From Piezodorus guildinii (Eukaryota > Arthropoda > Insecta > Hemiptera > Pentatomidae), in NCBI GenBank assembly GCA_023052935.1, contig CM041297.1, positions 85,382,021 to 85,446,020 on the forward strand: a DNA stretch of 64,000 bases, written 5' to 3'. A program made the translations under genes and the position numbers. Shown here in pieces: positions 36,000-49,222 of this stretch. The notes beneath the pieces are model-generated. The model searched no databases, had not been told where the DNA came from, and was given only the letters and a program-made list of their open reading frames with translations. The stretch's first letter is position 1; each line of letters starts with the position of its first letter.

Positions 36000-37100
36000 C
36001 AAAAAACAGTGTAGACGAATTGTAAATAAAAAAACCCTCTTATAATTGGATATCCATATGATAGTCGAAAATATTCTCGACTATATGGCAAACACAGGGG
36101 AAAGAAGGGAAATGACTTAAGAAAGTATACAAATTTACTCAAAGTAATTTCAATTTAAAATGAACTGACTAATATTCAATAGTTAATTTAAAGAACCAAG
36201 AGGTAAAAGTGCAATTTATGACCCTTGTGTAGCTCTTATAGCATTTTTCTCATTCATTTAATTTACTGTTATTCGTTTGATTAGATTTAAGGGCATACAA
36301 CAGTTAGGTCATTAATGCCCACGGGTTAGTTTAGAATTCAATCTAGTTTTAAATACCTGTTTTCTAGATAGATAGAGAGCACCAAAAGGTGCCCAAGTCC
36401 ACCATATCAATTGCAATTGTAATCATTATTAATAAGATATGAGGATCACTAAGAGTTTGAGGATGAAAATCATATAATCCACCTAATTAAGCTGTTAACA
36501 TTATTATGTTTCACTGTTTATATTACTTTTTTGTGATGAAAAAATTTAAAAAACAAAAAAAAACTACTCCCTCTTATTCAATTCAATATGTTTAATTAAG
36601 ACTGAATATCATTTGCCTTAGTTTTGCTAATTATCAACAGAGATCCTAATGAAAAAATACTATATAACACTAATGTTTAGAATGAACAAACTGGCATCTT
36701 GTCTTTATCACAGAAATGATCATAGCACAATTCTTAATCTTGTATTAGAGATGGCAGGAATCCTTTAATCATTCATGTATCTGTTTTCAGCTTTTTATAA
36801 AATATTTGTTTTTATAATTAATTAATAATTATAGCACTTATGCAACCTTTGTTCCTGAAGTATTTTACAAAATTGAATCTCTTGTATATCACATATTGAA
36901 AGATAATATAGATTGTAAAATGCTCTTTACTATGAATATCAATAAAATACATCTGTAATATAAACGCTGTAAGAAAAAATATCAATATTTAAGGCATTTT
37001 CTTAAACTAAATAGAGTTTATTCTGAGCAGTTGAATAGAAATGCTTTGTTGGAGAAAAGTATTACATTTTTCATGTCCAAGTCAAGTTTGTTTGTTTATT
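36000..37100. other. Intergenic stretch, nothing recognised
   Basis: AT-rich, with no coding or mobile feature identified. Confidence 0.45.
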
Positions 37101-37104
37101 TAAC

Positions 37105-37372
37105 ATCACTTTATGCTACTGTGGCTAATCGGATGATTCTATGGTGGGAGTCCTAAATTTTTGCCTATCTAGTTTTAATTAGGATAGGGATCTTTAACGA
37201 GTACCTGACGTCACAAAGGCTCGGGAATACCTTTTTACGTCCCCTCTGAAGGATGGCATAACTAAGGATTTTTTGCTCTCATTAAAAAATTCTAGGACCA
37301 CCTGGACCCGAACCCGTGACCTCTGGCATAGGAGGCTGTTATGCTAGCCACCCTGCTACAGGTGATCCCATT
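37105..37372 (-). mobile_element. tRNA-like SINE, family 2, copy 1
   Basis: Minus strand. A tRNA-like head has box B-like GGGTTCGGGTCC (complement near 37307-37318), followed by a body with AGGATTTTTT-like hairpin sequence, GTTATGCCATCCTTCAGAGG and GAGCCTTTGTGACGTCAGGTA. The body matches the copy at 41512-41690. Confidence 0.7.
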
Positions 37373-37539
37373 CAAGTCAAGTATTTATGATAATTCGGTG
37401 GTTTCATATTAATTCCCTCTCCACTGCTCATCTTCAAAAAAAACCAAAAGTGCCAGTCCTTTCTTTTCTTACATCTTAAAGGTTAGAAATGATATGTGCA
37501 AATGATTTATACAAAAAAGAGATATCAAATTTAAAAAAA

Positions 37540-38370
37540 AAAAGTTTTCTGTTCAAATGTTAGCCAAAAAATTGATGTGGGCAACACACGACTTTCACTC
37601 ACCTCAACTGTTAAAATCAATTTAAAAACTATTACATGTACTTTATAATTATATTAAATATAATAAAACGTGTATTCATTTTAGTTGGAAACATATGATT
37701 TATATTAAATAATATAACTATATTAAATTGTTAATCAGTTATAAGTTTATTCTCTATTCGTCACTTTATAATACCTTTTACAACTTAGTGTATCAGATAA
37801 TATTTTTTTTCTAAAATCTTTCTCTTTCCAATGGTATATTTTTAGTCTATATTACTGTTCTTATTATCAAAAACCAAAACTTTCATCAAAAAATAGTTTT
37901 TCTCTTTTATCCTTTAGTTGGTCATCAAATTAGTCCAACATATTGTCATCTTTTAGATGAATGTACAAACTTAAAGGTACTTTATAGGAAGATAATTTAA
38001 AATATCAGCATTTAAGCCCTGTCAGACTATTTCAATCAGAATGAAACCTACATACATGATATTAAAGCCCATTAAATTTGACATCAATATAGCGAGTTTA
38101 ATCAAAATCTTAGAGCTGTTTTTGAGAAAATCGTAAAAAGGTGCAAAAGCATGGTATAAAGTGGCTTTTCTGGTTAGCCATTGTTATGAAAAAGTTGCGG
38201 TAATATTTCGGGCGTACAGTTGTCTTTGTTCATTCTCAGACATTTTGTTTCTGCGCTAGGCTTACCACACACACGAGACCTTTTTATGGGACTTGGTCAT
38301 TTGAACTCAGGAGACCCTAAAACGAGTATATCCGTAGAAAAATGGAAATTCGAAAATTTTCATGGAGATA
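37540..38370 (-). repeat. Unclassified dispersed repeat, copy C
   Basis: Reverse-oriented full-length-looking copy. It runs from the 'gtgggcaacacacgac' end at about 37575 to 'gaaattcgaaaattttcatgg' at about 38365, matching copies B and D landmark by landmark. Confidence 0.75.
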
Positions 38371-38840
38371 TATATTCAATTTTTTAATAAGGACTTAACC
38401 CATTCCCAGCAGACAACCTTTAGAAATGAACAAATTCTTCGGATCCCTGGTAGAGAAACCAAGTAATTGAAATTCAAATAACACATCATATTCAGATAAT
38501 AATTTAGTATTACTAAAAAAAAGTTTAAGTCTCTAAATTACAGCAATGAGAAGTTTGCTGTATTAGTTTAGCAGGTTTTCTACAAGATAATTTATAATGC
38601 TCATGATCTTATTGTATTGCATACTAGGAAAGAGTTTTACAAAAATCAACTGATAAGTTTTCTTGAAGTAGAAGGCAAGTAAATTAACAGATATATCACA
38701 TTTTACATGTAATCTTTTCTTATTCCCTGTTAGAAAAAGATAAGAGAAATAGCAGCATATTTCCGAAATTATATATTTCTAAAGGAAGCAGACTAATTTA
38801 TTACTTTTATCTGTTTGAGCTTTACATATTTTATCTTGGA

Positions 38841-38851
38841 AAAAGTGTTAA
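38841..38851. repeat. Direct repeat flanking palindromic element 1 (left)
   Basis: AAAAGTGTTAA, identical to 39313-39323; probable target-site duplication. Confidence 0.65.
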
Positions 38852-39312
38852 ATGTAAGATAGAATACAAGAAGTTAGTTGGTGGGTGCGGTCATTAAAAA
38901 ACACTCTAAATAATCTAAACTTACTTAATATGCCAATATTTTGGTCTAAATTTTAGGCCATCTTCAGGGCTATGAAAAACAGAAGATAACAATCTGTTTT
39001 AAAAAAATATATAAAGTAAGTAATAAGACAGTGATGATAAGTAAAAATAAATTAAACTGATAACTAGAAACAAAACGAGAGAAGAAAAATATTAATATTA
39101 ATACAAAAATATTATAAGTGTATATTTATTAGTAAAATTTCTTATTACTTATTATCATTGTTTATTATTGTCTTATTGCTTACTATACATATTTTTCTTT
39201 ATATATTTTTTAAACCTGTTATTTTGTGTTTTTCATAGCCCTGAAGATGACCTAAACATACAATAATAAGTGCTTTTTAATGACCGCAAATGCCAACAAA
39301 CTTCTTCTAGTT
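38852..39312. mobile_element. Palindromic insertion 1 with hammerhead-like modules
   Basis: Inverted arms start AAGAAGTTAGTTGG / complement of CCAACAAACTTCTT and contain GCGGTCATTAAAAA. Modules: on the minus strand at 38941-38972, CCTGAAGATGGCCTAAA-A-TTTAGACC; on the plus strand at 39236-39260, CCTGAAGATGACCTAAA. The GCGGTCATTAAA end and the following 60 bases align with palindromic insertion 3. It is flanked by an 11-bp direct repeat and has no ORF. Confidence 0.7.
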
Positions 39313-39323
39313 AAAAGTGTTAA
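39313..39323. repeat. Direct repeat flanking palindromic element 1 (right)
   Basis: AAAAGTGTTAA, identical to 38841-38851. Confidence 0.65.
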
Positions 39324-39611
39324 CTTCTGGTTTAAATAATAGTTAAATAATACTCTACTTATAACAAAAAAACTTATAAATAAGAGAATTTAAATTTTTA
39401 AAAAAATATAGATGTACCACATACAAATGAGAGATCTGTTAGCTCTAAAGGGAAATTTATTAGAATATTATACAATAATATTTATTTAAATAGAGATTTT
39501 TATTCAATAAAATATATATATGAGTATAGAACTCATGTACAAAGTTATTATAAATATGATACGGCTAACAATATCAAATAAAATAACATACACTGGACAA
39601 CTAATCCTAGA

Positions 39612-39827
39612 TCACTTTATACGAGAAAGTATGGCAGCTCTTCTGTCCGATACTTGAAACAATGCCTTCACCATCTGCCGGACTTCATCTGCAGTAAAGT
39701 CGACAGCTAATGGGCCTTTCCCGTCTGCCCACCTCTCCCCTACTTCTGCAAGAGATGCTCCTAATACCCGTATTAATTCCTTGAACCTACTCCAACACTT
39801 TACTTGATGAATGACATCTGTTGGTTC
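39612..39827 (-). CDS. ZW10 exon 10 (stop)
   Basis: Acceptor TTTTTCAG|GAACC to TGA at 39612. It encodes WSRFKELIRVLGASLAEVG, ERWADGKGPLAVDFTADEV and the conserved end ILSRIK. Confidence 0.96.
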   Translation of the reverse strand, partial: EPTDVIHQVKCWSRFKELIRVLGASLAEVGERWADGKGPLAVDFTADEVRQMVKALFQVSDRRAAILSRIK

Positions 39828-41829
39828 CTGAAAAAAAATTATAAAATCTTTCAGCAGCAAGAAAAAATAAAACAGTTTATAAAAATAATTGTTTTGATGA
39901 TCTACTATACCCAACTAAGTTTCTTGTAAAACAATAAAAATCAAGTTAATGACGATCATAGATGGCTTTAATGTAAAGCCTTAAAGAACGAAATTCTGAT
40001 AGCTCTAATATCAATACTGATTATTGAATATCACAAACTATTGAGAGGATGATTTCTAATAGGTACTTTATTCAATTGAAAGAATTTTACAGAAAACACA
40101 AAAATCTCTCATTACTTTGCTATCATACAATGTTCTGGAGCAGTTCCTAGGTGAAGTAATGGAACAGCTAAGAATCTGATGCGAAGCAAATGAAACAACA
40201 TTAAATGCATGAAAACTGAATTCCAACTCCAGCAAGCCAAAAAGCTGCCTTCTATAACACTGAAATATGACTCAGAAATACTACCAAGGACAGAATCAGC
40301 CTCTTACCACCTTGATCTCATGAGACCCATTCAAAAAGAAGAAGCTATATGTGAGGAATTAAGATCTTTGTCACTTAAAACCATAACAGAGCGATACTCA
40401 GCCATTCCTGGATCCATGTCTACACCGATGGTTCAACCGGAAATGCCAAAATACAATGAAGGAGCAGGTATTTACAATCTCAAGGCCAGTAGGGAAATGG
40501 TCGACAAATTTTGACAGCGAAATTCATACTATACAACTAGCTTTGCAAGCTCTCTCAAAAATAGATGCAAAGAGCATTGTCTTGTTTGTGGAATCACAGG
40601 CGGCAATCAGTGCAGCTACGCATCCTAATGTATATGAAGATAATGACTTAGTGAACTGTCAAATAAAAATTGAAGAACTGCTTTAATAGAATAGGCAGGT
40701 GGTTTTCCAATGGATAACAGGCCACTGTGGTACTCATGGGAATGAAGTAGCTGGCAATCTTGCAAAAGAAGAGGCAGCTTCAGAGCAGCCTGACAATCAA
40801 ATTTCCTATCGTAGAGTTAGGTAAGAAGTTAAGAGGACAAATCATGCATCATCATCATAATGAATTCCCTAGGGATAAGCACAATCAACAAGCACTGGGC
40901 CAAACTCCTTCCTGAAGAAGAATGGATACCATTAGATAAGCAGAGAAAAGAAGCCGTTGTACGGTACAGAATGGTAGAGTCTCGAGTTTGCTGTCCTGTG
41001 CGAAGTTTGAAATGGATGCAGCACATCTAGAAGTATGCTCCAGCTTGCAAAACATAACAGCTGAAACTCCATCCAGATCAGAGTGTTACTGGATGGCCAG
41101 ATCCCGATACTTATCAGTGTGTATATTTTTTTTTATCTCTGTACCCCCAACCCTCTTCCTCATCAAATATTATTTAAAATTACGAAGTGTTAAAAGACGT
41201 AACATTAACTGATATATCATTTTATATAAAATTCAGAGGTATTGTAAATTTCTTATATGTCCAAACTGTATATTAAAAAAAAATAAAATAATTTCTTTTA
41301 TTTGCTAAATTTTATTTTTAAAAAGTTCCAAGGTATTGCAAATTTCTTTTTATTTCAAAACTGTATATTTTTAATTTTTTTAATTTTTAAAAGTTAAGAG
41401 GTATTGCAATTTCCTTTATATACCTAAACTGTATATTGTTATAATTGTTTTTTTCTTATGTATTTTATTTTTAAAATATTAGAGGTATTATAAATGTCTT
41501 TTTATATCCAAAATGTTTACGAGTACCTGACATGACACAGGCTCGGGACCACCTTTTTACAGCTCTTCTGAAGGACGGCATAACTAAGGATTTTTTACTC
41601 CCATTAAAAAATCCTAGAGCCACCAGCAGGTTTGAACCTGCGACATTTGGCATAGAAAGCTACTACTATGCTATAGGTGAATTAATTTTTATTTTAAAAA
41701 AATTTGGTATTTTAAATTTTTGTTCATTTTGATCATTTAATTCTTTTATTTATAGTTATTTTTACTCTAAGACAGTAAAGTCCACTTCTATTTACTGTGA
41801 TATTATTCTAAAGGTACTTGTTCCAGAAT

Positions 41830-41867
<38 letters not shown>

Positions 41868-44800
41868 TGAGATATATTACAATTTGTTACAAAATGAACA
41901 ATAATAATATTGATAAGAGACCACATTCATACTATTGGGTTGATGCAAAATTAATGCAGGTTCCCTCTATTGCAATATCTTAATTCCCATTGTGTAAACA
42001 AAGCTAATCCTAACATTGATCATTATTATACCAAAACAAACCTTATCTAATACCCTCTCTTTCACCATGAATTTGTTCAGTAAAATCGTTTTGTTCAGTG
42101 TGTTCAAAGGTCTTGAATCGAAAATGTCAAAGTGCGATTTTCGTCAAATTTATTTTTACGAATTTAAATTAGGGCGCAGCGCTACGCAAACGGCTCGTAA
42201 TATTAATGAAGTGTGGGGTCAGGGGGCTATTAATGAGTGCACGGTGCAGCGTTGGTTCCAGAAGTTTCGCAGAGGAGATTTCGACCTCGAAGACAAGGAA
42301 GGTCGGGGCCGTCATCTTGCTCTGGACAACGACCAGCTGTGGTCAAAAGTGGAAGAAGACCCAACCAAAACCACACGAGTAATGGCGGCGGAACTCGGAA
42401 CTCAAAAATTGCAACGTCTTTGCCCAGCATTGATGAATCGGAAGGGGCCGATCCTGCTCCACGATAACGCCAGACCTCACGTTGCACAACCAACGCTTCG
42501 ACGACTGCACGAGTTGGGCTACGAAGTTCTCCAACATCCGCCTTATTCACCTGACCTCTCTCCTACAGACTTCCACTTTTTCAGGCATCTGGACAACTTT
42601 TTGAGGGAGAAAAATTTTCAAAACCAGGACGACATTGAAAATTCTTTTCGTGATTTCATTGAGTCCAGGGATTCGGATTTTTTTTCTGGTGGAATAAGAA
42701 AGCTTGTTGAACGTTGGCAAAAGTGCATTGATTCAGATGGAAATTATTTTGATTAAATATATATGGTTAAAGTAAAGATATGGCGTATTTACAATACCTA
42801 CTAAAAACCTGCATTAATTTTGCATCAACCCAATATATATACAGAAAATAATAATAATGGTCAAATTTCATAAAATATAACATAAATTCAAATATATACA
42901 ATAAAATAATAATAATAAATAAAAAACAAAACAAATCGAAACATAAACCTATTATTGAGATAAATAAAAAGTTGGCAAATAAATAAACATCTTACACACA
43001 ATCATAACTATATACAATATATACAATTGCTAAAGGAACCCCAGCAAGCGTTTTTCCCTCCACTTGTGGAGGAAAAAGCGGAATCCAAGAGATCCCAGCA
43101 CCTCTATCTCAGCCGCATCACTGGTCTGAGCCAGTGGAGGCTGAGTTAGGGCGTTGTAGCCACAAACATACCGTACATGAGTGGAGGATCTGACCATTGT
43201 CAGAACTCCAGTTTAAATGTTTACAATAGGTCTCGTGGCCACTGCCGTTTCAATCTTCGAGGAGGATTGTAGGGATGGGTGGTGCTGGATAGGGATTGTG
43301 CTAGAGGGTTAGGATGATGACTAAGGTTCTGATGAAATTTGGAAAATTTGGATGGTACCAGGTCTAAAACAAACGGAATATTAAGGTCATGGTGTAGGGT
43401 ACAGTTGGTAACGTAATAAGGAGCATTAACTATTGTTCGGAGGACTTTGGATTGGAAGGATTGGATGCGTTTAATGTTAGAATGTTTAGCTGTCCCCCAC
43501 AGTTCAAGTCCGTAGGTCCATATAGGTTTCAGTACTGTCTTGTATATTAGTAATTTGTTGTCAACTGTAAGATGAGATTTTCTGTTTAGTAGTCTGTATA
43601 ACTGGCCGAATCTGCGGTTGAGTTCTTTTCTTTTTAGTCTTGTATGTGGGTTCCACGTCAGTCTTTTGTCTAGTAAAAAGCCGAGATACCGGACTGTGTC
43701 TGAGGAAGGAAGCGGTATAGAATTGAAATTAACCGTTGGACAGGATTTGCGTCGAAGGGTGAATGTGACGTGAGTGCATTTGCTTTCGTTAACCTTAATG
43801 CGCCAAGCATTGCACCAGTCTTCGACAAGGGAAAGGTGCTTTTGGAGATTTAGCGATGCTGCTTCAGGATCGGAATTGGATGATAAAATGGCTGTGTCAT
43901 CAGCAAATGTTGCCAGAAAGGTATTGGGGTCGGTAGGGATATCGGCGGTGAAGAGGATGTAGAGGACGGGTCCTAAGACGCTGCCTTGAGGAACACCGGC
44001 CTCAACAGTATATTGTTCGGAAAATTCGGAACCACAGCGAACTCGGAACAAGCGGTTGGATAAATAGGATCGGAGGATTAGGTATAAGGATTGAGGTAAA
44101 TGGGTTTTGAGCTTAAAGAGCAGTCCCGGGTGCCACACCCGGTCAAAAGCTTGAGCTATGTCCAGAAAGGCACCCGAACAATACTCCTTGCACTCAAGGG
44201 CGGAGGAAATGTGGTCTACAACTCGGAGTCCTTGCTGAACCGTGGAATGTTGAGGACGAAATCCGAACTGATGTGAAGGAAAATTTTGAAATTTGGCTAG
44301 GATTCGTTTTAGTAGGAGCTTTTCGAAAATTTTTGAGAGGATCGGAAGTAGGCTGATAGGTCTGTAAGATGACGTGTTGTTAGAAGGTTTGCCTGGTTTT
44401 AGGAAAAGGATCATAGTTGAATGTTTCCATAAGAGAGGAAAATAGGTAGTGCGTAGGATACAGTTATAGAGATATGTAAGGAATGTAATGGCTTTAGGTG
44501 GAAGTTGTCTTAAGATTTGGGGAGTAAGGAGATCGTATCCAGGAGATTTGCGGAGAGGAAGCTTTTTAAGAAGATATCTGACCTCAGAGGGATTAACTGC
44601 TTTAGGTGGTAAGGATAGTGGTATTGGTGACGTGAGGAACTCTTCAACTGCTGCAGTATGGGTTGGATTAAGCTCTGGATGAGGAGTAAAAACTTTGGAA
44701 AGGTGCTGTGCGAATTCCTCGGCCTTATGCTTGTCAGAAGCAGCCCAGGAACCATCACAGCGCCGGAGAGGATGGGAAATGGTGTGGGATTTTAGGATTC

Positions 44801-47800
44801 TCTTCGTGACATTCCACAGGGAATTGTCACGAGTCGAGAGAGAGGAGAGGTAGGTATTGTAGGATTGGGAACGGAAGATCGCCAACTCCCGCTTTAATTT
44901 TCTACAAAAAAAATTATAGGAGCGGCGATCTTCTGGGTGGCGGGTGCGTTGCCATAATGTTCTAGCTCGACGTTTGCTGTTGATGAGGTCTGTCAGGTGT
45001 TGTGGTAAATGGCTTTTGTAAGGAATTATTTGGGATTGTTTGGGAGAGGAGGCAGTCCAGGCGGCTTGTTGAATAGCGGTTGTAAAGGAATATACGGCGT
45101 CGTCAAGGTCATTTGGGGTTTTGAGAATCACTCTGAGGTCAATATCATTAGTGAGAATTTCGCGGAAGAGGTTCCAGTTGACAGGGCCCCTAATGAATGA
45201 CGGTGGGATAGGTTTAGGAATAGGTGTTATGGATACATTTAGAATCAATGGACTATGATCAGAGGATAGTTCATCAAGGCGAGCTATGGAAAAATTCAGA
45301 GAGCCTAATCCGCTGTGGATGAAGAAGTCGAGGATGTCAGGATTACGGTTAGGATCTGTTGGCCAGTAGGTAGGAGAATCGGGAGGTAGGAGATGAAAGC
45401 GTCGGGAGTTGAGTGCACACTGCAATGTCCGTCCACGAGAATTGGTGGTTCTAGAACCCCACTGTTGGTTCTTAGCGTTTAAGTCTGCACCCAAAATGAA
45501 GTGATTACCCAAGGAGTTGAGGAAGGATCCAAATTGGGCAGAGGAAATGGGATGTTTAGGAGGCAGTATGCTGATGCGATGATAAGCGGAAAGGAAAAGG
45601 TTTTGATAACGATGGAAGTTGCTTGTAGGTAATCGTGGGCGGAAATTGGGTGTAAGTGATGGGTGAGGGATCGGCGGACTATGACAGCAGTACCGGCATG
45701 GGCTTTGCCGTCTGGATGGTCTGTCCGGTATGTCGTGTATCCTGGTATTTTAAAGTACTGTTTAGTGGTTAGTCTAGTTTCAGTAATGAGTGCAACATCA
45801 ATGTTTTTGTCCTGCAGTACGGCTGTAAGTTCGTCAGTGTGAGTTCTAACACCATTCGCATTCCAAAGGAGAATGGATAAGGAATTAGGTGAGGTCATTT
45901 ATGGTTTTTTTAAGGCAGGAATGAGATTTGTTACGAGATTCGTAAGGAGTGATATTAGGGGCATAACAAGGGATTTAATTTCGGAAATAAAGGATGTCAT
46001 CAAACTGGTAAGGTCTGTGGCGTTTGAAGGAGGAGGAATATGAGAGATTTGTGGTGGATTAGGATTCTTAGGATTGGTTACATTTTGAGAAAGAGGTATA
46101 TGTGGAATGGATTGAGGTACATTTTGTAGTTCCGGCAGGGCCACGGCTTCAGTACTTTGATTCCCACCTCCAAGTAAGTGGGCAAATGATAAGTTGGCAT
46201 CAATAAGTTTTGAGGGTTCTCTTCTGTTTCTTACTTGTCTTGCTGTTTCATCCAGTACTTGAGGTTTTTGAAACCTGGTCCTCAGCTCCTTATAGATTTG
46301 GCATCCTTTATAGTTGGCCGGGTGGTCCTTCAGGCAATGAGCACATACAGCTGGTGTTGATTTTGGTTTTGTACACTCCACAGACTTGTGCTGTTCACCG
46401 CATTTCACGCATCGAGGTATGTGATGACAATAACTTTTAGTATGACCATATGCTTGACAATTATGGCACTGAATTATCTCTCTCTTTGTGTAAGGTTTTT
46501 CAACTCTTACACTGGAATAGTACAATCTATTGAGGTCATAGATTTTTTCAACTCCTTCAGCTGGTTCCAAATCCACAAAAAAGAGAGGTAGAGGAATTTT
46601 ATCCTTTAGGACGTTAGTGACTTGCCGCACTTTATAGCCCATCTCCGTTAGTTCTTCTTTAATAGCTTCAACTGGTGTCGAGGGGTGTAAGTTTCTGATT
46701 ACAACCCTTAAAGCTCTCTCTTGGCGTAGCTGATAGGTATGGAAATCTGCTTTGGTTTCAGTTAGGTATTTCACTATTTTTCTATATGTCTCGGCAGTAG
46801 TAGGAGATATTTTGGTATCATTGATTCTACTCATACAGTAGTAGCTGGTAGATTCGGTAATTTTGTTCAATTGCGCACACAACAACTGGAAATTTCTAAT
46901 ATTTTTGACAAATATTGGAGGAGGCCGTGGTTCACTAGGTATAGGAGTAGATTCCATGTTTTCTTTTTCATTATGTAAAATCTGAAAAGGATTTGGGGTG
47001 AAAAACGGCGATTCGTCAGTCATCCCTTGTGACGATGTGCCAGGTTGTGGTTCAGATTCTGAATTAGTACCGGAAGGGGTTGCTTGTAGATTTAATCTTT
47101 TATTAGTATCACGGCGGGGTCTTTGTTTTGTAGGTGACGGGATTGAACCACTAGATCTAGATCTTTTAGTTGAAGCTTTGGAGGACATTACTTGATGATA
47201 ATATCGCATTTCATGTATAGAAAGTAATTAAATAATAACCAGATGTGGGAAAAAAAACAATAACTTAAAAAAAGTTAAGCAAGACCAGCCTTGCCGGGCT
47301 ATTGGCAATCAGCTGATATGAAGAGGTGACTCAGCATTCACTTTACACTGTAAATTATATCACAACTTACCGCTGTTTGCTCCAATAATAACTGTTGTTG
47401 TTATCCTGAAGTCTGATGATGTTTTCAAGACTGTGCTGAAGTGAAATCCAACTGTAAAAGCAAGAAATCCGAGAGCCGACTTGAAATATGACTGCTATAC
47501 TCACGCGCATGCGCAGAACTCCCAGAATAATTAAAGAATTTTTATTAATGAATATATAATTAGTACCTTTTGGAAAAAACTCTGCAAATTATTAAACAAG
47601 GGTTTATTATTTCCAAATAACTATGTTAAGGTATAACTGTTTATAGGTAACCAACTAATATGAAAAGCAAGGTCGATCACCACTGCTAATTTCAAAACGC
47701 TATCTCTGCTATTTCTGAACCAATTTCAATTAATATTTTTTCATTTTGTAGGAAATTTAAATATCTATCGAACAGAACTAACACCAGAACATTTTTTTAT

Positions 47801-49130
47801 TCGTTACTTCGGACAAATAGATTTTTTTAAATTTATTATTTAGGTTATCTTGAAACGTAAGCCTCAAATTTTGAGGAGGATTATTTTTTTTTTTTGTCTT
47901 TTACAAAGGTTCATTATTGAAAATAATAAACCAAAAGCATTTATAATATACTTCTTTATGGTTTCCTTTTCTTTTCTTTTAATATCCATTCAAATGCAAT
48001 TTCCTGACTTAAGAACACCTTACATTTTTCCTATATCACCAATAATCACCGAGTTATCAGGGAATCACATGTCTTATAAGTAGTGGCTTGACCATATAAG
48101 ATTAATTTATCCTTTTTCTTTGTTCATTGCGGTGTCTTGATCTTGAAAATCTTTTAGATTTTTCTCTATCTTCAATAATCACTGTGTTTTGGGGGGAATT
48201 ACACATCTTCTAATTTTTGACTTGAATATATAGATCAATTTTATTTTAACCGCACTTTACTTATCTTCAAAAATACCTGAGTTAGACGTATAAAAAATAA
48301 TAAAAAAAAAAAGAAATGTACCACTACAACCCATGAAGAGTTTTAGGCTCAGTACATGTAGAGATTTGTACTGTTTCTAGGCCAACGGCCGTGCAATGAC
48401 GTGATTCGGCCAAGATCACGCTCAGCCGCCAGGGTTTTTTTCCCTTTTTGGGTACCCACTTTATAGAGGCTGGGTGTGCACCAGGAGGGTCTCCATGCCC
48501 CCAGCTGAAATAACACAATAAATAATATTCCGCCACAGCCGGGATTCGAACCCAGGACCCGGAGCACAGTAGACTAGCGCTCCACCCACTAGACCACGCA
48601 GCTCCCTGAGTTAGGCGTATGTATAGGTAAAATTTCAATTTTTTTTTCTTTCCTTTTTTTGTTTTATAATTAATAGTACTGAACATAAAACACATATAGA
48701 ATTTTTCTCAATCTTTGAAAAGAATGGCGTTACAAGCTAATGCATGTATGCAAGATTTCAAATTTTTTCTTTTTTATTATTTATCGCGGTTTCTTGGTTA
48801 GAAAATGCTAAAAATTTTCTCTATCTACAAAAATAACTGAGTTATTGAATTAAATCATTCTTAATTGCCCTCCATTTTAAAACTAATCGGACGATATTAA
48901 AGTTTAGGTGTTAGGATCATCATTGGATGCCCTGGTATTTTGTGCTAAATTTAAAAAACAATTGGTTCATTACAGTGCCTTTTGGAAATCAAGTGTCTCA
49001 ATTGATGAAAAAACTTTAATACACTTGACATATCATATGTATATTTGTGTACATGTCACACCTATATAAACAAAATATGAAAAACAATGTTTTTGATTTT
49101 TATTAGTTGATTTGTGTGTAAATAAATAAG

Positions 49131-49222
<92 letters not shown>

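Larger units (their letters stand above)
41832..47521 (-). mobile_element. Jockey-type LINE, nearly full length, with a mariner in its 3' UTR
   Basis: Minus strand. The 3' poly-A appears here as a T run of about 40 at 41832-41873. The 5' end begins GGGAGTTCTGCGCATGCGCG near 47521. CCAGAATAA flanks both ends. ORF1 is 47209-45899 and ORF2 45898-43221; the ORF1 TAA is directly followed by the ORF2 ATG, as expected for termination-reinitiation. One single-base loss breaks ORF2. A deleted mariner at 41935-42833 splits the 3' UTR and so arrived later. Confidence 0.92.

Noticed and set aside
42230..42550. Antisense ORF through the mariner
   Set aside because: Shadow of the transposase frame; low-complexity content and no domain.
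46210..46591. Plus-strand ORFs across Jockey ORF1
   Set aside because: Antisense shadows of the zinc-knuckle protein.
48324..48695. Minus-strand ORFs of 72-123 residues
   Set aside because: They run through the tRNA-SINE; the apparent peptide is translated SINE sequence.
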